64,000 nucleotides of DNA from an uncultured Flavobacteriaceae bacterium (GTDB lineage Bacteria; Bacteroidota; Bacteroidia; Flavobacteriales; Flavobacteriaceae): the NCBI GenBank assembly GCA_947501845.1, contig CANMXP010000007.1, forward strand, positions 1 through 64,000, given 5' to 3'. The first letter of the stretch is position 1; every line of letters begins with the position of its first letter. Positions 18,201 to 27,382 of this stretch are shown here, piece by piece. Under the pieces are notes generated by a model that saw nothing but the letters and a program-made list of their open reading frames with translations, was not told where the DNA came from and did no database searches. The translations under genes were made by a program, and so were the position numbers.

Positions 18201-19286
18201 ATGAAAAAAATCATAGCAATCGCTAACCAAAAAGGTGGTGTTGGCAAAACTACTACATCTATAAACCTGGCAGATGCACTGGGGCTTCTCGAAAAAAAAG
18301 TACTCTTAATAGACTTAGACCCTCAAGCTAATGCTACTTCGGGTATTGGCCTTATTCCTTCAGATATAAAACACAGTAGCCTAGATTTTTTTCACAATAC
18401 ATTTAAATCAAAAAAGAACATTGTAAAACCTAATTTTACTCATTTTGATTTTATACCATCTAACATACGGTTGGCCTCTATAGAAGTAAATAAATCTAAA
18501 GCCATTGATTTATTTATGTTAAAAAATGCACTCTCCACACTTGTAGAAAATTATGAGTACATTCTTATTGACTGCTCTCCGTCATTTGGATTATTAACAC
18601 TTAATGCATTAACAGCATGTCATTCAGTAATTATACCAGTACAGTGCGAATTTTATGCGCTAGAAGGCTTAAACAAACTATTAATAACCATAAAAAGTAT
18701 AAAAAAGTCATCCAATTCAGATATTGATATTGAAGGTCTACTAATTACCATGTTCGATTCTAGAACCAGCCTTTCAAATCAATTACAAACCGAATTAATA
18801 AAACATTTTGGCCCCATGGTTTTTAATACCATAATACAACGAAATGTTAAACTAAGAGAATCTCCTAGCTATGGCTTAAGCATTATAAAATATAGTCCCG
18901 AAAGCATTGGTGCAGAAAATTATTTAAATTTAGGTGCAGAATTAATTAGTAAAAATAAAGAGGCTCCAAAAAAACTGAAAAATGAAAACGATTTATCTAA
19001 CCTATTAAAACATAATACAGAAGATGTAGATCATATCATTAAGACTCATATAAATGCTAAAACCAGTAAAAAAGAAGACGACTATAGCCATTTAATGGGT
19101 TTAAAAAAAACCGAAATAAATAATATTTTGGGTTTCTCTTATAATGATCTTTATTCTAATATTTGGATGTACAGAACCAGTTCTTCATTTAGCATTGTTA
19201 AAAAAAACTATTTGTATTTATACTTTGAAAACGATAAAATTATAGATTACAAGCTCACAACGTTTAAAATAAACACGGCCCAATAG
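18201..19286 (+). CDS. ParA-like ATPase paralogue with extra C-terminal domain
   Basis: Residues 1-253 are a ParA/Soj ATPase highly similar to the next gene, with deviant Walker A KGGVGKTTTS, LIDLDPQANATSG, DCSPSFGLLTLNAL and the DNA-binding region SRTSLSNQL. All catalytic positions are kept, so it should bind ATP. Residues 254-361 are an extension missing from the neighbour. After a charged linker it reads MGLKKTEINNILG, then NIWMYR, then LYLYFENDKIIDYKL, a pattern recalling the BamE/SmpA fold (GMTKxEVxxLLG, W-Y-R, F-DGKV). It stands 112 bases before parA-parB. Likely a duplicated and specialised ParA; the cargo or partner is unknown. The BamE-like reading is an inference from motif spacing. 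Confidence 0.85.
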   Translation: MKKIIAIANQKGGVGKTTTSINLADALGLLEKKVLLIDLDPQANATSGIGLIPSDIKHSSLDFFHNTFKSKKNIVKPNFTHFDFIPSNIRLASIEVNKSKAIDLFMLKNALSTLVENYEYILIDCSPSFGLLTLNALTACHSVIIPVQCEFYALEGLNKLLITIKSIKKSSNSDIDIEGLLITMFDSRTSLSNQLQTELIKHFGPMVFNTIIQRNVKLRESPSYGLSIIKYSPESIGAENYLNLGAELISKNKEAPKKLKNENDLSNLLKHNTEDVDHIIKTHINAKTSKKEDDYSHLMGLKKTEINNILGFSYNDLYSNIWMYRTSSSFSIVKKNYLYLYFENDKIIDYKLTTFKINTAQ

Positions 19287-19397
19287 TTATTATTAAAAAT
19301 GAATTAATACCGTTTTTTTTATCAAAAATCATTACCTTTCGCTCATATTTTCTTATACAAAAAAGCTTATAAAAATATAACAAAACCAAATCATTTC

Positions 19398-20162
19398 ATG
19401 GGTAAAATTATTGCAATTGCTAATCAAAAAGGAGGTGTTGGAAAAACAACAACATCAATCAATTTAGCAGCGTCACTTGGCGTTCTGGAAAAAAAGGTAC
19501 TACTTATTGATGCTGACCCTCAAGCAAACGCAACTTCTGGAATCGGAATAGACATAGAAACTATCGAAATAGGAACCTACCAACTTTTAGAACACTCTAA
19601 TCTAGTTAGAGAAACTATTATGAAAACGGAATCTCCTAACTTGGATATTATTCCTGCACATATAGATTTGGTTGCTATTGAAATAGAGCTTGTTGATAAA
19701 GACGCACGTGAATACATGTTAAAAAAGGCTTTGGCAGATATTCAAAACGATTATGATTATATCTTAATAGATTGTGCCCCATCATTAGGTTTGTTAACAT
19801 TAAACGCTTTAACAGCAGCAGATGCCGTTGTAATACCCATACAGTGTGAATACTTTGCATTAGAAGGGCTAGGAAAATTATTAAACACCATAAAAAGTGT
19901 CCAAAAAATTCATAATCCAGAACTAGATATTGAAGGCTTGCTATTAACCATGTACGATGCCCGATTAAGGCTATCTAATCAAGTAGTGGAAGAAGTACAA
20001 AAACATTTTAACAATATGGTGTTTCAAACCATTATACAACGTAATGTACGCTTAAGTGAAGCACCTAGTTATGGAGAAAGTATAATTAATTATGATGCCA
20101 CTAGTAAAGGTGCTAACAATTACTTAAGTTTGGCAAAAGAAATCATCAATAAAAACTCCTAA
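19398..20162 (+). CDS. parA: Chromosome partitioning ATPase ParA (Soj)
   Basis: A 254-residue ParA of standard length: Walker A KGGVGKTTTS at about 11-20, Walker A' LIDADPQANATSG near 38, Walker B YILIDCAPSLGLLTL near 120, and the non-specific DNA-binding segment DARLRLSNQVVEEV. It moves ParB-parS complexes during chromosome segregation. parB begins 5 bases downstream, so the pair is co-transcribed. The gene is presumably the ancestral copy of the longer paralogue just upstream. Confidence 0.95.
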   Translation: MGKIIAIANQKGGVGKTTTSINLAASLGVLEKKVLLIDADPQANATSGIGIDIETIEIGTYQLLEHSNLVRETIMKTESPNLDIIPAHIDLVAIEIELVDKDAREYMLKKALADIQNDYDYILIDCAPSLGLLTLNALTAADAVVIPIQCEYFALEGLGKLLNTIKSVQKIHNPELDIEGLLLTMYDARLRLSNQVVEEVQKHFNNMVFQTIIQRNVRLSEAPSYGESIINYDATSKGANNYLSLAKEIINKNS

Positions 20163-20167
20163 ATATT

Positions 20168-21079
20168 ATGGCTAAGGCAACAAAAAAACAAGCTTTAGGT
20201 AGAGGTTTATCTGCATTATTAAAAGATCCTGAAAACGATATTCAATCGGTACAGGATAAAAATGCCGATAAAGTTATTGGGAATATAGTTGAATTAGATA
20301 TTGAATCTATTGAGGTTAACCCTTTTCAACCACGTACTAATTTTAGTGAAGAATCATTACGAGAATTAGCATCGTCTATTAAGGAATTAGGGATTATTCA
20401 ACCCATCACTGTTAGAAAATTAGATTTTAATAACTACCAGTTAGTTTCTGGAGAGCGTCGTTTTAGAGCATCTAAATTAATAGGCTTAGAAACGATTCCT
20501 GCATACATTAGAATTGCTAACGACCAGGAATCATTGGAAATGGCGTTGGTTGAGAACATTCAGCGTCAAGATTTAGATCCTATTGAAATAGCCTTATCTT
20601 ACCAACGTTTAATTGATGAAATTAATTTAACACAGGAACAAATGAGTGAGCGTGTTGGGAAAAAACGCTCTACAATTGCTAATTACTTGCGCTTGTTAAA
20701 ACTAGACCCAATTATTCAAACTGGTATGCGGGACGGTTTTATATCTATGGGACATGGGCGTGCCATCATCAATATTGAAGATACGAACATACAACTGGAT
20801 ATTTATCAAAAAATACTCTCCAACAAACTTTCTGTTAGAGAAACCGAAAACTTGGTTCGTGCCTTTAATGATACTCAAGAAGTTAAAATTGCACCTAAAA
20901 AAGATCATACCGAAGATACTCCAAAATATATCAAAAAAGGTATAAGTACGTTTTCTGAATACTTTGGACATAAAATTGACGTTAAAGTTTCTAAAAATGG
21001 GAAAGGAAAAATTACAATCCCTTTCCATTCTGAAGAAGACTTTAATCGTATTAAAAAATTAATTGACGGTGCCAAATAA
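20168..21079 (+). CDS. parB: Chromosome partitioning protein ParB
   Basis: The 303-residue protein starts with KKQALGRGLSALL, the usual ParB leader that stimulates ParA. The CTPase/N-terminal domain follows (ESIEVNPFQPRTNF, GIIQPITVR, YQLVSGERRFRASKLIGL, and MALVENIQRQDLDPIE, the GERRxR and ENIQRxxL boxes), then a helix-turn-helix (TQEQMSERVGKKRSTIANYLRLL) and a C-terminal dimerisation domain. ParB loads at parS and spreads on CTP. I did not see a clear parS palindrome in the window. It overlaps the next gene's start slightly. Confidence 0.95.
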   Translation: MAKATKKQALGRGLSALLKDPENDIQSVQDKNADKVIGNIVELDIESIEVNPFQPRTNFSEESLRELASSIKELGIIQPITVRKLDFNNYQLVSGERRFRASKLIGLETIPAYIRIANDQESLEMALVENIQRQDLDPIEIALSYQRLIDEINLTQEQMSERVGKKRSTIANYLRLLKLDPIIQTGMRDGFISMGHGRAIINIEDTNIQLDIYQKILSNKLSVRETENLVRAFNDTQEVKIAPKKDHTEDTPKYIKKGISTFSEYFGHKIDVKVSKNGKGKITIPFHSEEDFNRIKKLIDGAK

Positions 21080-21683
21080 ATTTCTAATAGCAAGTATCTT
21101 TGCTTTTTTATTTTGTTTTTCAGCCCTAGCACAAGAAAAAGAAAAGAAAAGAAAAAAACTTCCAAAAGAAGTCGTTATAGATTCTATCATAGAAGTTAGA
21201 AACCCTATTAATCCCTTATCTCCCGCCAAAGCAGCATTTTATTCTGCCATATTACCTGGACTGGGACAAGCCTACAATAAAAAATATTGGAAAATCCCAA
21301 TAGTTTATGGTGCTATTGGTACAGGGATTTATTTTTATGTAACAAACAATAGAGAATACAATAGATATAGAGATGCTTACAAAAGAAGATTAGCTGGTTT
21401 TACAGACGATGAGTTTTATAAAGATTCTAATGGCAATCAATTGTTGACACCAAGAGTTACAACAGAAGGTTTAGAACGAGGGCAAAAATTTTTCAGAAAA
21501 AATAAAGAAATTGCGCTTCTAGTAACATTTGGTCTTTATGCTTTAAATATAATCGATGCGAATGTTGATGCCCATTTATTGCAGTATAACGTAGATGAAA
21601 ACTTATCACTGGCACCACATTACAAATTTAACGAGTTTGATGCTTCTAGTAATCTCGGATTAACTTTAAATTTTAAATTTTAG
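21069..21683 (+). CDS. DUF5683 membrane protein
   Basis: About 204 residues beginning at GTG 21069 (or TTG 21063), overlapping the end of parB. There is a signal peptide (FLIASIFAFLFCFSALAQ), a Lys/Glu-rich stretch, then the conserved core SPAKAAFYSAILPGLGQAYNKKYWKIP with a following hydrophobic segment, and a second hydrophobic stretch near residue 160 (ALLVTFGLYALNIIDANVDAHL). This is the DUF5683 family, widespread in Bacteroidota beside parB and dapB, of unknown function. It abuts dapB with no gap. Confidence 0.8.
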   Translation: MPNKFLIASIFAFLFCFSALAQEKEKKRKKLPKEVVIDSIIEVRNPINPLSPAKAAFYSAILPGLGQAYNKKYWKIPIVYGAIGTGIYFYVTNNREYNRYRDAYKRRLAGFTDDEFYKDSNGNQLLTPRVTTEGLERGQKFFRKNKEIALLVTFGLYALNIIDANVDAHLLQYNVDENLSLAPHYKFNEFDASSNLGLTLNFKF

Positions 21684-22388
21684 ATGAATATAGCTTTACT
21701 AGGATACGGAAAAATGGGGAAGACCATCGAGCAAATAGCCATTAAAAGAGGGCATAATATTGTATTAACCGTCGATAAGGATGATAAAGACTATGATATT
21801 ACAAAAGCAGACGTGGCTATAGATTTTAGTATTCCTACAGTAGCGTTTGATAATATATCGAACTGTTTAAACCATCAAGTACCTGTTATTTCAGGAACAA
21901 CAGGCTGGTTAGACCATTACGATAAGGCCGTTGCTTTGTGCAAAGAAAAAAAAGGTGCATTTATCTACGCATCCAATTATAGCTTAGGTGTTAATATTTT
22001 TTTCGAGCTTAATAAAACGCTTGCCAAAATGATGAGTACACTTAAACAATACAATGTTAGTATGGAAGAAATTCACCATACGCAAAAGCTAGATGCCCCA
22101 AGCGGTACAGCCATTTCTTTAGCAAACGATATTATTTCACAGCATGCTAGTTATGATAACTGGAAACTAGAAGAAAACGGTGAAACTACCATCCCAATAG
22201 TTGCAAAACGAATTGAAGATGTTCCTGGAACGCACACTATTAATTACGAAAGTGAAGTAGATACCATTACAATAGAACATATAGCACATACAAGACAAGG
22301 TTTTGCATTAGGTGCAGTAGTTGCAGCAGAATGGATTGCAGGAAAAACTGGCGTGTTTACAATGAATGATGTGTTAAATATTGGTTAA
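21684..22388 (+). CDS. dapB: 4-hydroxy-tetrahydrodipicolinate reductase
   Basis: The 234-residue protein is the second committed enzyme of the lysine/diaminopimelate pathway, needed for peptidoglycan. Features seen: nucleotide-binding GYGKMG at about 7-12, VAIDFSIP, ISGTTGW, the substrate-binding EEIHHTQKLDAPSGTAISLA with the catalytic HH pair, and the conserved HTRQGFALGAVVAAEWI near the end. Slightly shorter than the E. coli enzyme (273), as is usual in this phylum. It starts right after the DUF5683 stop and precedes lepB by 66 bases. Confidence 0.95.
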   Translation: MNIALLGYGKMGKTIEQIAIKRGHNIVLTVDKDDKDYDITKADVAIDFSIPTVAFDNISNCLNHQVPVISGTTGWLDHYDKAVALCKEKKGAFIYASNYSLGVNIFFELNKTLAKMMSTLKQYNVSMEEIHHTQKLDAPSGTAISLANDIISQHASYDNWKLEENGETTIPIVAKRIEDVPGTHTINYESEVDTITIEHIAHTRQGFALGAVVAAEWIAGKTGVFTMNDVLNIG

Positions 22389-22454
22389 TGCTAAATAAAC
22401 CTGTAACAGCATTAATAAATTTGGCTACTAACAAAAAACTAAAATTTTAAGATT

Positions 22455-24038
22455 ATGACACTTTTGCAATGGTTTATATTCATATTGATTATTCAAGTAA
22501 TTCATGGCTTAGGTATCTGGAAGCTTTATACTAAAGCAGGGAAACAAGCATGGGAAGCTTTTGTACCTGTTTATAATGGCGTTGTTTTGATGAAAATTAT
22601 AAGCCGTCCTTGGTGGTGGGTTATCTTATTATTTTTGCCTATAGTAAATCTTATTATGTTTCCTGTTGTTTGGGTTGAAACCGCCAGAAGTTTTGGCAAA
22701 AATATGCCCATAGATACCTTTTTAGCTATTATTACGTTAGGTTTTTACAACTACTACTTAAATTACTTAGCAGATGTTAATTATGTTGAGAACAGAAGCT
22801 TGCAACCAAAAACATCTGGAGGTGATTGGGTAAGTTCTATCTTATTTGCTATAGTTGCTGCTACAATCGTTCACACCTATTTTATACAGCCCTTTACTAT
22901 ACCGTCATCGTCATTAGAAAAATCTCTATTAGTTGGTGATTTCCTTTTTGTTAGTAAATTTCATTATGGTGCCAGAATACCCATGACAACCGTTGCTGCC
23001 CCTATGGTACACGATACAATTCCTAAATTAGGTAATAAATCATACTTGTTTGATGATAATTTTGAAAAAAGGAAGACTTCTTGGATCAACAAACTACAAT
23101 TGCCCTATTTAAGGCTTCCTGGGTTTGAAAAAATAGACAGGAATGAAATCGTTGTTTTTAATCAACCCGCAGATACGTTACTGGATATGAACGATTTTCA
23201 TCCAGATAGAAACTATTACAAACCTATTGACAAAAAGACCAATTTGGTAAAGCGGTGCGTTGCGGTTGCTGGTGACTCATTAGAAGTTCGCAATGGTTAT
23301 GTGTATATAAATGGAAAGAAAAATGAATTACCAGATAGGGCTCATTTACAATTTAGCTATCATGTACAACCAAAAACAAACCAATTCAGTCAAAAATACC
23401 TTAAAGAGCGTTATGATATTACTGATGGTTTTGGAATAATAAACCAACAAAATACTTACTACTTTTCGGCCATTTCTGATGAAGCCTTAGCGAAGTTTAA
23501 AAACCACCCGAATGTTGCTAGCATAACGCCTATTAAAAAAGAAAAGGGTGTAAGAGATCCTAATATTTTCCCACATGATCCTAACTATAATTGGAATGTT
23601 GATTTCTTTGGTCCTTTATACATCCCTGAAGAAGGAAAAACAATTGATATAAATTTAGAGGTTTTACCATTATATAAACGTGTTATTAGCGAATATGAGG
23701 ATAATACATTAGAAGTAAAAGGAAATCAGATTTTAATTAATGGAGAAATTGCTAATACCTATACCTTCAAACAAAATTATTATTGGATGATGGGTGACAA
23801 CCGCCATAATTCTATTGATGCACGTGCTTGGGGCTTTGTTCCTTTTGACCATGTTGTTGGTAAACCTGTCTTTATTTGGATGAGTTGGGATGGTATAAAA
23901 AACCCACGCTGGGAACGTTTCTTTACAACGGTAAGTGGTAGCGGCAAGGCCAGCTCTTATTTTATTCCATTTCTTGTTTTGCTATTTGGATGGATTGGAT
24001 TCAATAAATGGCGAGCACGTAAGAAAGCGGTTAATTAG
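22455..24038 (+). CDS. lepB: Signal peptidase I, long form with N-terminal membrane domain
   Basis: At 527 residues this is much longer than E. coli LepB (324). Residues 1-110 form a multi-span DUF5684-like membrane domain (WKLYTKAGKQAWEAFVPVYN). A further helix at about 125-145 leads into the peptidase S26 domain. The catalytic Ser is S153 in IPSSSLEKSLL, and the general-base Lys is K266 in LVKRCVAVAGD. A large insertion lies between them and the conserved box MMGDNRHNSIDARAWGFVP near 445. A last membrane helix is near the C-terminus. It cleaves signal peptides of exported proteins. The layout is normal for Flavobacteriaceae. Confidence 0.93.
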   Translation: MTLLQWFIFILIIQVIHGLGIWKLYTKAGKQAWEAFVPVYNGVVLMKIISRPWWWVILLFLPIVNLIMFPVVWVETARSFGKNMPIDTFLAIITLGFYNYYLNYLADVNYVENRSLQPKTSGGDWVSSILFAIVAATIVHTYFIQPFTIPSSSLEKSLLVGDFLFVSKFHYGARIPMTTVAAPMVHDTIPKLGNKSYLFDDNFEKRKTSWINKLQLPYLRLPGFEKIDRNEIVVFNQPADTLLDMNDFHPDRNYYKPIDKKTNLVKRCVAVAGDSLEVRNGYVYINGKKNELPDRAHLQFSYHVQPKTNQFSQKYLKERYDITDGFGIINQQNTYYFSAISDEALAKFKNHPNVASITPIKKEKGVRDPNIFPHDPNYNWNVDFFGPLYIPEEGKTIDINLEVLPLYKRVISEYEDNTLEVKGNQILINGEIANTYTFKQNYYWMMGDNRHNSIDARAWGFVPFDHVVGKPVFIWMSWDGIKNPRWERFFTTVSGSGKASSYFIPFLVLLFGWIGFNKWRARKKAVN

Positions 24039-24202
24039 TTTGCTTTTTGTTTATTCGTTTGGTTGATATAATAAAAAATGTTCACACATAGTTTTGAGAA
24101 ATTAGAAGTATGTATTGAGTCTAAGAAATTAAATTGAAAGGATAATCAAATAAGTTGAATGCGTTACAAAACTACCAAATTAACAAATAAACGCATCTTC
24201 AA

Positions 24203-24826
24203 ATGCACATTATAATACACCCAACATACTTCCCCAATATTGCGCATTTTGTTGCCATGACAAAAGCGAAAGAAGTTATGTTTGAGATTGATGACAGCTT
24301 CTTAAAGCAAACCTATAGGAATCGTAGCTATATTTATGGTGCCAATGGCAAACTTGCTCTAAACATCCCTGTAATACATTCTCAAAAAAATCGTCAAAAA
24401 TACCGTGATGTAAAAATATTTAACAAAGAAAAATGGCAAAGCCTCCATTGGAAATCACTACTTTCTGCATATAGGACTTCTCCTTTTTTTGAATATTATG
24501 AAGATGAACTTTTCCCTTTATTTAACACAAAGGCTGACTATATTTTAGATTATAACCTAAAGTGTATTGAAGTAATTTGTTGCTGTTTGCAACTGGATTT
24601 ACATACTTCTAAATCTAAATCCTATCAAAAAACAATTAAAGATAGGACAGATTTTAGACATTTAGTAAATGCCAAGAAAGAACAGTCCTTCCAATTTGAT
24701 ACTTACACTCAGGTATTTGGCAACAAGCACGGTTTTATACCTAATCTAAGCATTTTAGATTTACTTTTTAATGAAGGCCCAAATGCTATAAATTATTTAG
24801 AATCTCAAACCTTAATAGCACAGTGA
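24203..24826 (+). CDS. WbqC family protein
   Basis: The 207-residue protein matches the WbqC-like family: start IIIHPTYFPNIAHFVAM, then KNRQKYRDVKI and WQSLHWKSLLSAYRTSPFFEYYEDEL, and an acidic/aromatic C-terminus. WbqC-like genes occur in O-antigen and other clusters; the biochemical role is not firmly known. In flavobacteria it commonly follows lepB, as here. Its stop TGA overlaps the ATG of the next gene (TGATG), showing coupling. Confidence 0.8.
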   Translation: MHIIIHPTYFPNIAHFVAMTKAKEVMFEIDDSFLKQTYRNRSYIYGANGKLALNIPVIHSQKNRQKYRDVKIFNKEKWQSLHWKSLLSAYRTSPFFEYYEDELFPLFNTKADYILDYNLKCIEVICCCLQLDLHTSKSKSYQKTIKDRTDFRHLVNAKKEQSFQFDTYTQVFGNKHGFIPNLSILDLLFNEGPNAINYLESQTLIAQ

Positions 24827-25134
24827 TGCTACAAACCATTGTTCATTATGGGTGTCATATTTTAATACCGTTATCGGTAGCTTTAATTTGGTATAAAACT
24901 AGCTGGAAATGGGCATTTTTAATAATGTTTTCTGGTATGTGGATCGATTTAGACCACTTACTTGCCAATCCTGTTTTTGATCCTGATAGATGTAGCATTA
25001 ATTTTCATCCGCTTCATTCCTACTATGCCATAGCCTTTTATCTTATTCTTTTATTACCTAAGAAAACACGTTTATTTGGCTTGGGTTTAGTCATACATAT
25101 TATAGCAGACACTATAGATTGTTCGCTTATGTGA
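24826..25134 (+). CDS. DUF6122 small membrane protein
   Basis: About 102 residues with three or four hydrophobic segments and the conserved pattern WIDLDHLLANPVFDPDRCSINFHPLHS, followed by a hydrophobic helix and GLVIHIIADTIDC. The conserved His/Asp residues inside and beside the helices resemble metal-dependent membrane hydrolases of the YdjM type (DHLL, HPLHS, H-x-x-x-D), which is an inference. The ATG at 24826 is preferred over the GTG at 24823 because it overlaps the wbqC stop as TGATG. Confidence 0.75.
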   Translation: MLQTIVHYGCHILIPLSVALIWYKTSWKWAFLIMFSGMWIDLDHLLANPVFDPDRCSINFHPLHSYYAIAFYLILLLPKKTRLFGLGLVIHIIADTIDCSLM

Positions 25135-25187
25135 GCCTTGACTTATAAACTATTGCTACTAATCTCCGTTTGCTAAATGCCGAAAAT

Positions 25188-26213
25188 CTACTTCTCTAAG
25201 CTAAGAGTAGCCATAATAGGATAATGATCAGAATAACAATCATTATAAGCTTTAAAACCATTAACTGAAAATGCCTCGTCTGAAAAAATGAAATCAATAC
25301 GTACTGGAAAAAATTTAAAATCGTAGGTACGACCAAACCCATTTCCACTTTCTTTAAATGTATCGTTTAAATCACCCTTAATTTTACTATATACATAAGA
25401 AAATGCAGTATTATTAAAGTCACCACAAATAATCATTTTATAAGTACATTGTTTTTTATGCATTAAGAACAACTCCGTTTGAAACTGTTGCATTTTAAAT
25501 GTCTCACCAATACGTTTGAAAAGGCGTTCGGAATCTTCATTTTTAAGCGTTTCAACATTGGTATCGATACGCAATGATTCTAAGTGAATATTATAAACCC
25601 TAACCGTATCATTTCCTTTTAAAACATCAGCAAAAATAGCATTGTTACCTGTATCTGGAAACTCAATAGATCCAGAATTTACAATTGGGAATTGCGAAAA
25701 AATAGCTTGTCCATATTTTGTTTTCTTTCCTGAAAGTTTTTCATACTTATACTTAAAAAAAGAAAGGTCGATATTTTTATGCGGATGATATTCTTGAATA
25801 CTTAAAATTTCGGGAGACTCTGTCTTAATAAAATCGATAATTTTGGTTTCAATATTTTTTTCAGGAATCCAATTATAGAGATTAAATAACCTCACATTAT
25901 AATTCATAACCTTAATATTATTCGGGTTTTCTATATTTTTTGAAGATGAAAACTTATATAAAGAACCAAAAGAGATGTAGCCGATCAAAAGGACAAAGAA
26001 TGATAATATTAATTGCTTTTTAAGCTTTACCAACCAGTACAAAAAGAACAATACATTAATTAATATCAAAAAGGAAACACCTAAATTGAGTACTGATAAG
26101 ATGGAAAATGTCTTGGGCGGCAAAAACGGCAAAGCAAATGATAACAATAGTAAAATTGCCACAACAACATTTATGAAATAGATAATTTTATTTATAAAAC
26201 TTAATTTTTTCAT
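25188..26213 (-). CDS. Endonuclease/exonuclease/phosphatase family protein, membrane-anchored
   Basis: A 341-residue protein with three N-terminal transmembrane helices (about residues 9-30, 37-60, 69-88) and a C-terminal EEP-fold phosphodiesterase. Motifs of the catalytic domain are visible: KVMNYNVRLFN, ILSIQEYH (metal-binding Glu), YNIHLES, ICGDFNNT and SDHYPIMA (catalytic Asp-His). The EEP domain would face the periplasm. Substrates in the superfamily range from nucleic acids to phospholipids, so the target is open. It lies at the downstream end of the leftward mutL-rhomboid run, with 302 bases of non-coding DNA before it. Confidence 0.85.
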   Translation of the reverse strand: MKKLSFINKIIYFINVVVAILLLLSFALPFLPPKTFSILSVLNLGVSFLILINVLFFLYWLVKLKKQLILSFFVLLIGYISFGSLYKFSSSKNIENPNNIKVMNYNVRLFNLYNWIPEKNIETKIIDFIKTESPEILSIQEYHPHKNIDLSFFKYKYEKLSGKKTKYGQAIFSQFPIVNSGSIEFPDTGNNAIFADVLKGNDTVRVYNIHLESLRIDTNVETLKNEDSERLFKRIGETFKMQQFQTELFLMHKKQCTYKMIICGDFNNTAFSYVYSKIKGDLNDTFKESGNGFGRTYDFKFFPVRIDFIFSDEAFSVNGFKAYNDCYSDHYPIMATLSLEK

Positions 26214-26515
26214 ATTATCGCTCGAAGACTATATCCATTCACCCATTAACAAAATACCATTTGAAAACTTCTCTATTGATTTTATAGAAATGCATTATAA
26301 TTTCTACTAAAGAACGAATAGAATATCCAATAAATTAATTTTGTTCTAATTGAGCCAATCAATTGAATCCCTCTGAAATATTTTAAACTTCAAAACATGA
26401 AGCCTTTAATAATAATTGAGAAGATAATTTATAAATTTTAATTTGTAAGAATTTATTCGTTAAAAAATACATTCCTTCTCTGAAATACATAACTTCGGAC
26501 TACACTCTGGTAAAA
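26214..26515. other. Intergenic stretch, nothing recognised
   Basis: About 300 AT-rich bases between the second rhomboid gene and the EEP-family gene. It presumably carries the EEP gene's promoter. No reading frame, hairpin terminator or RNA motif stands out to the eye. Confidence 0.4.
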
Positions 26516-27382
26516 CTACTTCCCTGCTTTAAACAAAAATTCCTTTTCTTCAGCAGTTAGACTATCATAACCACTTTTACTAATTTTATCTAAAATAATG
26601 TCTATTTGCTTCTGATTATTAAACTCTTTAAAATCCGCTTTAGTATATCCCCCAACTTTAGATTTTTTCTTGTAAACCGTTTTCAATGGCCCTTTTTTTG
26701 TTGACTTAAACATATTAAAAACAGCATCCATAATACTTTCAAAACCTCTACCTATATCTTGTCCTTTTAATAATTGTTTTGCATAAAAATAACCTAATAG
26801 GACACCTCCTAAATGTGCTAGATTACCACCAGAATTACCTAAAGGATTATTAATGCCAGAGAACACACCAATGACATCAATAACCACAATGGCAACGCCA
26901 ACATACCATAGCTTTAAATTAAATGTAAAAAAACGCAACTCTTGATTAGGCATATAAGCGCAAAGAAAGATTAATAAAGCCCTAACAGCAGCCGAAGCAC
27001 CTAATAATCGTGAGTTCACTTGAAATACATTAGGAAGCATGGTGTAGCATAACATATATAATAAACCACCAGCCATAGCTCCTAAAAAATAAATATTTAA
27101 TGCCATTTTAGGACTAAACAGATTTAAAAACATACGCCCTATAAAATACAGCCAAAGCATGTTAAAAAAAAGATGCCAAAAATCGTAATGCAGAAAAGCG
27201 TAGGTTATAATGGTCCATGGTTGCACGATAAAATCTGAAAAATCGCTTGGCAGCTCAAGCCAGTCTATATTAGATTTGAAAAGTAACCCCAGTACATAAA
27301 CAGCCACGTTAATGATTATAATCTTTTCCAGCACATTAAGTCTGGATAATTTATCTTTTATGTCTTGAGAGAGCGAAGTCAT
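26516..27382 (-). CDS. Rhomboid family intramembrane serine protease (second copy)
   Basis: Starting at the ATG at 27382, which overlaps the previous stop as TAATG (a TTG start 9 bases earlier is less likely), it has about 288 residues. Six transmembrane helices are visible. Rhomboid features: HYDFWHLFFNMLWLYFIGR in helix 2, catalytic Ser in GASAAVRALLIF, and catalytic His in GGNLAHLGGVLLGY. A C-terminal cytoplasmic tail of about 80 residues (Lys-rich, ending EEKEFLFKAGK) is typical of the Bacteroidota form. It cleaves membrane proteins in the bilayer; substrates are unknown. It is translationally coupled to the other rhomboid gene. Confidence 0.9.
   Translation of the reverse strand: MTSLSQDIKDKLSRLNVLEKIIIINVAVYVLGLLFKSNIDWLELPSDFSDFIVQPWTIITYAFLHYDFWHLFFNMLWLYFIGRMFLNLFSPKMALNIYFLGAMAGGLLYMLCYTMLPNVFQVNSRLLGASAAVRALLIFLCAYMPNQELRFFTFNLKLWYVGVAIVVIDVIGVFSGINNPLGNSGGNLAHLGGVLLGYFYAKQLLKGQDIGRGFESIMDAVFNMFKSTKKGPLKTVYKKKSKVGGYTKADFKEFNNQKQIDIILDKISKSGYDSLTAEEKEFLFKAGK

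Noticed and set aside
18032-20162. A parS palindrome near parA-parB
   Set aside because: No clear 14-16 base palindrome of the parS type could be seen by eye in or near the locus; a computed search would be needed to exclude it.
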